A stretch of 13,410 nt of DNA, taken from the NCBI GenBank assembly GCA_000434235.1, contig FR891986.1, positions 1-13,410 of the forward strand. The letters are read 5' to 3'. This document shows positions 1 through 9,720 of the stretch, one piece after another. The DNA comes from Alistipes sp. CAG:268 (GTDB lineage: Bacteria > Bacteroidota > Bacteroidia > Bacteroidales > Rikenellaceae). The notes under the pieces were generated by a model. That model was not told the DNA's origin, made no database searches, and worked only from the letters and a program-made list of their open reading frames with translations. The translations under genes and the position numbers were made by a program. The stretch's first letter is position 1; every line of letters begins with the position of its first letter.

Positions 1-12
1 CGGATAGTTTCT

Positions 13-20
13 TATTTTTG
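13..20 (+). promoter_or_regulatory. Bacteroidales -7 promoter element (TAnnTTTG)
   Basis: The bases TATTTTTG match the Bacteroidales primary-sigma -7 consensus TAnnTTTG exactly, and they lie in the short AT-rich stretch at the left edge. The partner -33 element (TTTG) would fall about 20 bp further upstream, outside the window, so it cannot be checked. If used, transcription would begin at about base 25-27. It would then drive the U32 gene and probably the two genes behind it, up to the terminator at 5890-5923. The match is eight bases in an AT-rich stretch, so a chance hit is possible. Confidence 0.5.
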
Positions 21-37
21 TGCAAAATTCAATCGCT

Positions 38-1879
38 GTGAAAACCGTCGAACTGCTGGCCCCGGCCAAGGATTACGACTCGGTCGTTGCGGCCGTGGAC
101 TACGGCGCCGATGCCGTCTACATCGGCGGGGCGCGCTTCGGGGCGCGTCAGGCGGCCGGGAACTCCACGGAGCAGATCGCCCGTGCGGTGGAGTATGCCC
201 ACCGCTACGGCGTCCGGATCCATGCCACGCTCAACACGCTGCTGTGGGACGACGAGCTGGCCGATGCTGAGCGTCAGGCCCGCGAGCTGATCGCCGCGGG
301 CATCGACGCGCTGATCGTGCAGGACATGGCCCTGCGGCGGATGGACCTTCCGGTCGAACTGCACGCCTCGACGCAGGTCTCGAACCGCACGCCCGAAGGG
401 GCTCGCTTCCTGGGCGAGGCGGGCTTTGCGCGGGTGATCCTCGAGCGCAACCTCACGCTTGACGAGATCCGTGCCATCTGTGCCGCGACGCAGGCCGAGG
501 TCGAATGTTTCGTCCACGGGGCCATCTGCGTCGGCTACAGCGGGCGGTGCTTCCTCTCGCGCTCGATGTCCGGGCGCAGCGGCAACCGCGGTGCCTGCAG
601 CCAGCCCTGCCGGCTGACCTACGACCTTACCGATGGACGCGGGCGGACCTACCTGACGGGCAAGCACCTGCTCTCGGTCCGCGACCTGAATCTCTCGGCC
701 CATCTGGGCGAGCTGCTCGATGCCGGGGTGCGGTCGTTCAAGATCGAGGGGCGGCTCAAGGATACGAACTACATCCGCAACGTCGTGGCCTACTACCGGC
801 AGGCGGTGGATGCGGCGCTGGCCTCGCGGCCGGAGCTGCACCGCTCCTCGGCGGGCGAGAGCATCCCCGATTTCACACCCGACCCGGCGAAGAGCTTCAC
901 GCGCGGGGAATCGACCTATTTCTTCTCGGGCAAACGTCCCGGCGTAGCGTCGTTCGATACGCCGAAGGCCGTCGGCGAGCGGATCGGACGGGTTGTGCGT
1001 GTCGATGCGCGCTCGTTCGTGCTTGAAACGGTGCAGCCCGTGGCTCCGGGCGACGGGCTCTGCTTCCTGACCCGCAAGGGGCTGGTCGGGACCAATGTCA
1101 ATGCCGTCGAGGGAACGCGCATCGTTCCCAACCGCATGGAGGGCATCGAGGCCGGGGCCGAGGTCTACCGCAACAGCGACCGCCTCTTCACGCTGCGTGT
1201 CGAGCGGAGCCGTACGCGGCGGGTGATTCCGGCCCGGATGGTTGTCGAAGCCTCGGCCGAAGGGGTGCGCATGACCTGCTCCGATGCCGAAGGGTTCACG
1301 GCGACAGCCTTCCGGCAGGCCGCACTCACGGCGGCGCAGCGTCCCGATGCGAATGTCGGCTCGTTGCGGACGCAGGCGGCGCGGAGCGGTGAGACGATCT
1401 TCGCCGTGCGGAGCGTCGAGGTCCGGGGCGGCGAGTGGTTTGTGCCGGCCTCGCTGGCCGCGGAGGTGCGCCGCGAGGTGCTCGAGGCGCTTCTCCGCGA
1501 ACGGACGGCGCAGCCGCCGGAGCACCGCATCCTTCCCGAGAATCGGGCGGCCCGCTACCCCTCGGAGCGCCTTGCCGCCGAGGAGAACGTGACCAACCGT
1601 CTGGCCGAGGCCTTCTACCGCGACCACGGTGTCCGGGAGATTGCCCGGGGACTCGATCTCGAACCGACAACCGTCGGCCACGTCGTGCTACGCACGGCCT
1701 ACTGCATCCGCCGCGAGATCGGCGAGTGCCTGCTCCGCCGGCCCCGGCTGCGGGGCGAGCTGTGGCTCGAGCGGGGACGTTCGCGCTACCGGCTCGATTT
1801 CGACTGTGCGCGGTGTGAGATGAGCCTGGTCGATTGTACGGGTATGGCGGAGGGAGCAAACGAAAGGGAAAAACCTTGA
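38..1879 (+). CDS. U32 family peptidase / RlhA-like Fe-S protein
   Basis: This is a member of the U32 'collagenase-like' family. Characterised relatives include YegQ/RlhA-type 23S rRNA hydroxylation factors and the UbiU/UbiV hydroxylation proteins, so a protease role should not be assumed. Numbered from the GTG at base 20, residues 162-180 match the U32 signature E-x-F-x2-G-[SA]-x-C-x4-G-x-C-x-x-S exactly (ECFVHGAICVGYSGRCFLS). Cys170, Cys177, Cys193 and Cys197 have the spacing of the four [4Fe-4S] ligands known in UbiU/UbiV. A DUF3656-like middle region follows, and the C-terminus has a Cys-rich tail (RTAYCIRREIGEC, then DFDCARCEM) usual in the long Bacteroidota form. An in-frame TAG at 5-7 limits the start to GTG at 20 or GTG at 38. 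I chose 38 (613 aa) because the protein then begins MKTVELLAPAKD, as family members usually do, and because base 20 lies inside the putative promoter. The beta-galactosidase starts 18 nt downstream. The exact substrate is unknown. Confidence 0.9.
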   Translation: MKTVELLAPAKDYDSVVAAVDYGADAVYIGGARFGARQAAGNSTEQIARAVEYAHRYGVRIHATLNTLLWDDELADAERQARELIAAGIDALIVQDMALRRMDLPVELHASTQVSNRTPEGARFLGEAGFARVILERNLTLDEIRAICAATQAEVECFVHGAICVGYSGRCFLSRSMSGRSGNRGACSQPCRLTYDLTDGRGRTYLTGKHLLSVRDLNLSAHLGELLDAGVRSFKIEGRLKDTNYIRNVVAYYRQAVDAALASRPELHRSSAGESIPDFTPDPAKSFTRGESTYFFSGKRPGVASFDTPKAVGERIGRVVRVDARSFVLETVQPVAPGDGLCFLTRKGLVGTNVNAVEGTRIVPNRMEGIEAGAEVYRNSDRLFTLRVERSRTRRVIPARMVVEASAEGVRMTCSDAEGFTATAFRQAALTAAQRPDANVGSLRTQAARSGETIFAVRSVEVRGGEWFVPASLAAEVRREVLEALLRERTAQPPEHRILPENRAARYPSERLAAEENVTNRLAEAFYRDHGVREIARGLDLEPTTVGHVVLRTAYCIRREIGECLLRRPRLRGELWLERGRSRYRLDFDCARCEMSLVDCTGMAEGANEREKP

Positions 1880-1891
1880 ATCTTAAAATAA

Positions 1892-4969
<3,078 letters not shown>

Positions 4970-4977
4970 GGATTTTC

Positions 4978-5862
4978 ATGCAAGAACAACTCACGCCCGA
5001 CTTCCCGGACTACGAGCTCCTCGATACGGGCGATTTCGAAAAGCTCGAACGCTTCGGACGCCATGTCACCCGCCGTCCGGAACCGCAGGCCATCTGGCGG
5101 CGGACGCTTCCGGAGGCGGAGTGGCGGCGGGCCGACGCCTCGTTCCTTCGCCGCGACGGGCACAGCGACGAACGGGGCGAATGGCGCCTTGCGCCGAAGA
5201 TGCCCGACCGCTGGACGGTGGAGTACGACTGTCGGGGAGTCCGGCTGCGCATGCGGCTGGCCCTCACCTCGTTCAAGCATGTGGGAATCTTCCCCGAGCA
5301 GGCCGCCAACTGGGATTTCATCTTTGACCGCTGCCGCGAGGCCGTGGCTGTCGGCCATACGCCCCGCGTGCTGAACCTCTTCGCCTATACGGGCGGTGCG
5401 ACGTTGGCGGCCCGGGCTGCCGGAGCCGAGGTGACGCATGTCGATTCGGTCAGGCAGGTGGTGACGTGGGCCCGCGAGAACATGGAGGCGAGCGGTCTGG
5501 ACGGCGTGCGCTGGATCGTTGAGGATGCCCTGAAGTTCGTGCAACGCGAAGTGCGCCGCGGCAATGCCTACGACGGCATCATCCTCGACCCCCCGGCCTA
5601 CGGTCGGGGTGCCAACGGCGAGAAGTGGGTGCTCGAGGAGGGCATCGGCGAGATGCTGGCCTGTTGCGCCCGGCTGCTTGCCCCCTCGCACTCGTTCCTG
5701 GTGCTGAACCTCTACTCGATGGGGCTCTCCCCGACGCTGGCTCGCACGGCCGTGCGGCAGGCGTTCGGCGCGCCGCGCGAGGAGCAGTGGGGTGAGTTGT
5801 GCTTCACGGACCGGGGCGGCAAGGAGCTGCCGCTGGGAACCTACTACCGTTTCGTGCGCTGA
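4978..5862 (+). CDS. class I SAM-dependent methyltransferase, RlmI/RlmK-like
   Basis: This is a 294-aa cytoplasmic methyltransferase of the Methyltrans_SAM type, related to the 23S rRNA m5C methyltransferase RlmI and to the RlmK/RlmL C-terminal domain. The SAM-binding motif I is LNLFAYTGG (residues 132-140). The acidic residue that grips the ribose is expected in AEVTHVDS about 25 residues later. The catalytic-loop motif is ILDPPAYGRG, with Asp204-Pro-Pro-Ala-Tyr. The protein lacks the N-terminal PUA RNA-binding domain of E. coli RlmI (about 396 aa), so the first 90 residues are a different, short extension. The gene starts 8 nt after the beta-galactosidase stop; an AAGGA at 4968-4972 overlaps that stop codon and is a plausible ribosome site. 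It is the last gene before the terminator at 5890. The target is inferred to be rRNA by family; the exact base is unknown. Confidence 0.85.
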   Translation: MQEQLTPDFPDYELLDTGDFEKLERFGRHVTRRPEPQAIWRRTLPEAEWRRADASFLRRDGHSDERGEWRLAPKMPDRWTVEYDCRGVRLRMRLALTSFKHVGIFPEQAANWDFIFDRCREAVAVGHTPRVLNLFAYTGGATLAARAAGAEVTHVDSVRQVVTWARENMEASGLDGVRWIVEDALKFVQREVRRGNAYDGIILDPPAYGRGANGEKWVLEEGIGEMLACCARLLAPSHSFLVLNLYSMGLSPTLARTAVRQAFGAPREEQWGELCFTDRGGKELPLGTYYRFVR

Positions 5863-5889
5863 TGGCGTTGCGCGACGGGAACGAACGAC

Positions 5890-5923
5890 AAAGCCCCTTC
5901 CGCAATCGACGGAGGGGGCTTTT
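5890..5923 (+). terminator. intrinsic (rho-independent) terminator
   Basis: A 13-bp stem pairs AAAGCCCCTTCCG (5890-5902) with CGGAGGGGGCTTT (5910-5922), with one G-T wobble. The loop is the seven bases CAATCGA, and TTTTATTT runs from the end of the stem. It lies 27 bp after the methyltransferase stop, so it should end the + strand transcript of the left block. On the opposite strand only three T residues follow the stem, so it would be a weak terminator for transcription coming from the right. Confidence 0.9.
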
Positions 5924-5952
5924 ATTTGGAAACCTGTCCAAACGAACAGACT

Positions 5953-6243
5953 ATGGGATCTGCTTTTCTTGTGATTCTTTTCGGCGCCCTGAGCGGATGC
6001 CTGCTCTCGGTGTTGGTCGGCGTGATCGGCAGCCGACGCCGCATCGGCTTCGGCTGGGCTTTTCTGATCAGTCTGATTTTCACGCCGCTCGTGGGGCTGA
6101 TCGTCGCCCTCTTGACCGATCCCCTGCCGGGCGAAGACCGCCGTTGGGGTTGCATCGGGACCCTGCTGGCCCTCCTGGGGCTGGTGTCGCTGGTGGTCTT
6201 CCTGCTGTTGCTGCTGGCGGGCGGTATGCTGCTGGTCGCGTAG
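5953..6243 (+). CDS. small three-helix membrane protein, function unknown
   Basis: This 96-aa hydrophobic protein has no function I recognise. Three membrane segments are visible: about residues 3-26, 33-55 and 68-95. They are separated by a basic turn (GSRRRIGFGW) and a charged loop (TDPLPGEDRRWG). The segment IGFGWAFLISLIFTPLVGLI resembles a stretch I recall from other small uncharacterised Bacteroidota membrane proteins; this is memory, not a search. The frame can be extended to a TTG at 5926, but that codon sits in the tail of the terminator, so ATG at 5953 is the better start. The gene follows the terminator, so it needs its own promoter; I see no clear TAnnTTTG between 5863 and 5952. 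Its stop lies only 6 nt from the stop of the convergent CHR gene. Confidence 0.6.
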   Translation: MGSAFLVILFGALSGCLLSVLVGVIGSRRRIGFGWAFLISLIFTPLVGLIVALLTDPLPGEDRRWGCIGTLLALLGLVSLVVFLLLLLAGGMLLVA

Positions 6244-6249
6244 GCGCTG

Positions 6250-6819
6250 TCAGAATATGTGGTAGATGAGGATTCCCGCTATGGCCGAGAGGACGATCAG
6301 CAGGATGGGATTCACCTTGTGCCACGACGCCAGGACACATACGCCGAAGATCGCCCAGCTCCAGCCGTCGATGAAGCTCTCGCCCTCGTGCGAGGCGGGG
6401 AACATGAGCAACAGGGCCGCTGAGGCGATCATGCCGATGACGACGGGTTTCATGCCTGACATGGCCCCGGCGAGGATCGCGTTGCCCTTCAGGCGGAGGA
6501 AGAAGCGCGTGAGCAGCAGCATGACCGTAAGCGACGGCAGGCAGACGGCCAGGGTGGCGATGGCCGAGCCGAGGATGCCGAACAGGGTGTTGTCGCCGGC
6601 CTGCATGCCGACCGTGTAGCCCACGTAGGTCGCCGAGTTGATGGCGATCGGCCCGGGGGTCATCTGGCTGATGGCCACGATGTCTGTAAACTCGGTGTTG
6701 GTCATCCAGCTGTGGCGGACGACCACTTCGTGCTGGATGAGTGCCAGCATGGCGTATCCGCCGCCGAATCCGAAGAATCCGATCTTGAGGTACGAGAGGA
6801 ACAGTTGCAGGAAAATCAT
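6250..6819 (-). CDS. chromate transporter family protein (half-size CHR), second of pair
   Basis: This is a 189-aa membrane protein of the CHR superfamily (chromate ion transporter, ChrA). The signature motifs are GFGGGYAM (residues 17-24) and QMTPGPIAIN (52-61), followed by several hydrophobic segments. Full-length ChrA is about 400 aa with two homologous halves; this is one half only. Its start overlaps the stop of the neighbouring half by ATGA (6816-6819), indicating coupled translation and probably a heterodimer. In Bacillus subtilis, paired short CHR proteins are needed together for chromate resistance. The substrate here is unproven, and a gut anaerobe is not an obvious user of chromate efflux. 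The gene is the last of the - strand unit. Confidence 0.88.
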   Translation of the reverse strand: MIFLQLFLSYLKIGFFGFGGGYAMLALIQHEVVVRHSWMTNTEFTDIVAISQMTPGPIAINSATYVGYTVGMQAGDNTLFGILGSAIATLAVCLPSLTVMLLLTRFFLRLKGNAILAGAMSGMKPVVIGMIASAALLLMFPASHEGESFIDGWSWAIFGVCVLASWHKVNPILLIVLSAIAGILIYHIF

Positions 6820-7370
6820 GACTTTTGCTTGGCTTTTTTACCGACGGTGAGCGCCCACACGATGCCGACGAGGGCTCCTGCCGCGATGAACAGTACGGGG
6901 GACCATCCCATCCTCCAGACGATCAGTGCTACGGCTGCGACCACACCCGCAAGAGCCGGGTGCATGCCCCGGGCCAGCGAGAAGACCGGCACGACGATCA
7001 GCGCCACGACGGCCGGACGCATCCCCTTGAAGGCGGCATCGATCACCGGGTTGTGTCGGATTCCGGCGAAGAAGATCGCCACGATGAGGATGATCAGGAA
7101 CGACGGCAGGGTCGCCCCGAGCGAAGCCGCCACGGCTCCCTTCAGGCCCCGGACCTTGTAGCCGATGAAGACCGACGTGTTGATGGCGATCGGCCCGGGC
7201 GACGACTGGGCCAGCGTCAGCAGGTCCAGGAATTCGTCCTGCGCAAGCCACCGGCGCCGTTCGATCACCTCGGCCTCGATGAGCGGCACCATGGCGTATC
7301 CGCCGCCGAAGGTGAACATGCCGATCTTGAAGAAGCTCCTGAAGAGTTCGAAAAGCGAGGTCTGTTCCAT
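6816..7370 (-). CDS. chromate transporter family protein (half-size CHR), first of pair
   Basis: This is a 184-aa half-size CHR membrane protein, paralogous to the next gene. It shows FKIGMFTFGGGYAMVPLIE (residues 15-32) and QSSPGPIAIN (55-64), then hydrophobic segments and a basic C-terminus (GKKAKQKS). Its start is 7 nt after the stop of the hydrogenase-like small subunit (gap 7371-7377), so it looks co-transcribed with the Ehr-type complex. Its 3' end overlaps its partner by 4 nt. The family moves chromate and possibly sulfate-like anions; the physiological substrate is unknown. Confidence 0.88.
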   Translation of the reverse strand: MEQTSLFELFRSFFKIGMFTFGGGYAMVPLIEAEVIERRRWLAQDEFLDLLTLAQSSPGPIAINTSVFIGYKVRGLKGAVAASLGATLPSFLIILIVAIFFAGIRHNPVIDAAFKGMRPAVVALIVVPVFSLARGMHPALAGVVAAVALIVWRMGWSPVLFIAAGALVGIVWALTVGKKAKQKS

Positions 7371-7377
7371 AAGGTGT

Positions 7378-8151
7378 TTACTCTCTTTTTTTCTTGCCCA
7401 GCAGGCAGCGCATTCCGTCGATGTAGGTCATCGGGTGGGTCGGTGCTCCCGGCAGCCAGAGGTCCGGGCGGTGCCGTTTGAGGAACGTGCGGTCGATGGC
7501 GCGGCTTCCGGCGAAGAGCCCGCCCGAGCAGGCCTCCGAGCCGCAGACGACGAGGATTTTCGGCTCGGCCACGGCGTCGTAGCAGATCTCCAGCGCTTCG
7601 GCCATGTTCTGCGAGACGGGGCCCGAGAGCACCACGCCGTCGGCATGGCGCGGCGAGGCGGTGAAGCCGATGCCGTAGCGGTCGAGGTCGAAATTGACGT
7701 TGCCCGTGGCGTTGAGCTCCATCTCGACCGAGGCGTCGCCTCCGGCCGAGACCTCGCGCAGCTGGAGCGCGCGGCCGAAGAACTGCCGGATCTCGGGGCG
7801 CACCTGTGCCGGGTCGAAGGGCACGCGCCGGTCGCCGGGACGCAGGATGAGCCCCTCGCGCGTGGGCGAGCCGATGCGGTAGTCGTTCGTGAAGCGGATG
7901 CTGTGCGGCGCGCGCCGGGCACATTCGCCGCAGAAGAGACAGCGGCCCAGGTCGAGCGTGAAGGGCTCTGCCGTGATCGCGCCCGTCGGGCAGATCGCCG
8001 CAGCCTGCTCCACATTCCGGCGTTCCCCGTCCGTCGCGGGTTCGTCCAGTTCGGGACGTCCGCGGAAGGCCGCGGTCAGCTCCACGGCGTCGAGGTCCGG
8101 GATATACTGCTTCCCGTGGCTGCGTAATACGCGTATTTTCGGAAATATCAT
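7378..8151 (-). CDS. ferredoxin-NuoB/HyfI fusion, small subunit of Ehr-type complex
   Basis: This 257-aa protein joins a HyfH/HycF-like ferredoxin domain (about 1-90) to a NuoB/HycG/HyfI-like domain (about 135-250). The NuoB part is recognised from YGIGFTASPRHADGVVLSGP, then SQNMAEAL, SGGLFAG and a terminal LPGAPTHP. In the ferredoxin part, Cys54 (ICPTGAI) plus Cys71, Cys74 and Cys77 (CLFCGEC) can ligate one [4Fe-4S] cluster. The first CxxCxxC is absent and the fourth Cys of the second motif is Ala81, so the second cluster is lost as a set. In the NuoB part all proximal-cluster ligands are missing: the CxxC loop is deleted (ELNATGNVNFDLDRYG), the third Cys aligns with Glu206, and the fourth is Ala236 in PGAP. 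The start, 42 nt after the large-subunit stop, is the only clear ATG. This should be a membrane-peripheral cytoplasmic subunit; it is not expected to pass electrons as in a hydrogenase. Confidence 0.85.
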   Translation of the reverse strand: MIFPKIRVLRSHGKQYIPDLDAVELTAAFRGRPELDEPATDGERRNVEQAAAICPTGAITAEPFTLDLGRCLFCGECARRAPHSIRFTNDYRIGSPTREGLILRPGDRRVPFDPAQVRPEIRQFFGRALQLREVSAGGDASVEMELNATGNVNFDLDRYGIGFTASPRHADGVVLSGPVSQNMAEALEICYDAVAEPKILVVCGSEACSGGLFAGSRAIDRTFLKRHRPDLWLPGAPTHPMTYIDGMRCLLGKKKRE

Positions 8152-8193
8152 ATCGTTTTCACTCTTAACGGTTCGTGTTCGTCCGGCCCTGTG

Positions 8194-9720
8194 TCAGAGG
8201 TCGTGTCCGCAGTAGGAGAGGTTGAAACTCTTGTTGCAGATCGGGAAATCGGAGATCCCCTCCCCGCGGACGGCCAGTGCCAGCGCCAGCCAGTTGTGCA
8301 GGCTCGGGTCCTTGATCCGGCAGGCGGCGATGCGCCCCGAGGAGTCGGTGACCACCGCGTGGCAGATTTCGCCGCGCCATCCCTCGACGAGCCCTACCGA
8401 CAGCGAGTCGGGGGCGAGCGGGGTGGTGTAGTCGGGGGCCGGCAGCTCTCCGGCCGGGGAACGCCACGCCTCCAGCAGGCGGTCGATGTATTGGGCCGAC
8501 TGCAGCACCTCGCGGCAGCGGACCATCAGGCGGGCCATCACGTCGCCCTGCGTGCGGACGACGGGCTCGTGGTGCAGCAGTCCGGTGTAGGGTCCCCACG
8601 GATGCGAGCTGCGCAGGTCGCGCGCCACGCCGCTGGCCCGGGCCGCCTGTCCGACGCCGCCGATGCGGAGCATCTCCTCGCGCGGCACGATGCCGCACTG
8701 TTCGAAGCGTGCCAGCAGCGAGGGCGACGATTGGATGTCGCGGCGCACCTCGTCGTAGCGGCGGGCGATCTCGCGGACGTTCGTGCGGATCATCTCCGCG
8801 GTCTGCTCCGTGAGCGGGTGGTCCGTACCGCCGGGGCGGATGACCCCCTTGCCGAAACGGTTGCCGCACCAGGCCTGCGTGGTGTTGATCGTCATCGTGC
8901 GCAGCGCCTCGCAGGCCACCTGCCCCAGCTGGTAGCCCACATCCATCGACAGCGCCCCGGTGTCGGCGATCTGCATGGCCATGCGCTCGAGTTCGAGCGC
9001 GACGGTGCGTTCGACTGCCAGCCGCTCCGGAGTGCGGAATCCCGTCAGCTTGCCGACCGCCTCGGCGAAGGCCGTGGCGTGCGCCACGGCACTGTCTCCG
9101 GCTACCGTCTCGGCGAGGCACACCTGCCGCAGGCGGTTGTCCGTCTCGGCGAAGGCCTGCTCGACCCCGCGGTGCTGGTAGCCCAGCGCGATCTCGAGGT
9201 GGAGCACCTGCTCGCCGTTGCAGATGAAGCGGAAAGCCCCCGGCTCGATGATTCCTGCATGAATCGGGCCGACATTGACCTCGTGCAACGACGCTCCGTC
9301 CATCGTGTAGAAGGGGTAGTTGTCCATCGTGCTGCGGCGGTCGTAGCGGTCGGCCGGGAAACGCAGCGGCTTGGGCCACGGCATGCCGTCGAAGCGGATG
9401 CCGTAGTGCTCGGTGATGTCGCGTTCGAAGGGGTGCAGGGCGGGGTGCACGGCCGTCAGCGAGGGTAGGGCCTCCTCGTCATAATACTCCATGGCGTGCG
9501 AGGTGACCAGTATGCGGTGTTCCGCGTCGTCGAGCAGGATGCAGATGAAGCGCATCCGGTCGCCGGCCGGGAGGGCGAAGTAGTGGGCCACGTGGTAGCG
9601 CGGGTCGGAAAGCCGGTCGGAGAGGTCGTCGTAGAAGTCGGCGTAGGCCGCTTCGGGAATCTCCGCGAGCGGAATGGCGGAGGCGGTGTTGTCGGTTATG
9701 TACGGATTCATGGATTTCAT
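8194..9720 (-). CDS. HycE/HyfG-like large subunit lacking NiFe ligands (Ehr-type)
   Basis: This 508-aa subunit is homologous to HycE/HyfG and to fused NuoC-NuoD. An N-terminal 30-kDa-like domain (about 20-125, with HPFERDITEHYGI at 96-108) precedes a 49-kDa-like domain containing HEVNVGPIHAGIIEPGAFRF (146-165). In hydrogenases two CxxC motifs bind NiFe. Here the first (ERVCGICGFAHS in HycE) aligns with ETVAGDSAVAHA, giving Ala207 and Ser210. The second (DPCYSC) aligns without gaps with NLSYCG, giving Ser502 and Gly505, with Cys504 one place off. No NiFe centre can form and there is no C-terminal maturation peptide. ATG at 9720 overlaps the HyfF-like stop by ATGA; ATG at 9711 is a close alternative. 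The loss of NiFe ligands is the hallmark of energy-converting hydrogenase-related (Ehr) complexes. The role may be conformational or may involve an unknown substrate. Confidence 0.88.
   Translation of the reverse strand: MKSMNPYITDNTASAIPLAEIPEAAYADFYDDLSDRLSDPRYHVAHYFALPAGDRMRFICILLDDAEHRILVTSHAMEYYDEEALPSLTAVHPALHPFERDITEHYGIRFDGMPWPKPLRFPADRYDRRSTMDNYPFYTMDGASLHEVNVGPIHAGIIEPGAFRFICNGEQVLHLEIALGYQHRGVEQAFAETDNRLRQVCLAETVAGDSAVAHATAFAEAVGKLTGFRTPERLAVERTVALELERMAMQIADTGALSMDVGYQLGQVACEALRTMTINTTQAWCGNRFGKGVIRPGGTDHPLTEQTAEMIRTNVREIARRYDEVRRDIQSSPSLLARFEQCGIVPREEMLRIGGVGQAARASGVARDLRSSHPWGPYTGLLHHEPVVRTQGDVMARLMVRCREVLQSAQYIDRLLEAWRSPAGELPAPDYTTPLAPDSLSVGLVEGWRGEICHAVVTDSSGRIAACRIKDPSLHNWLALALAVRGEGISDFPICNKSFNLSYCGHDL

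Noticed and set aside
29..1681. A 550-aa open frame antisense to the U32 gene
   Set aside because: High third-position GC keeps stops out of this frame; the translation has no recognisable motif and the + strand carries the exact U32 signature.
5926..5952. TTG start for the small membrane protein
   Set aside because: It falls in the tail of the terminator and adds a polar stretch before the first helix; ATG at 5953 is a better start.
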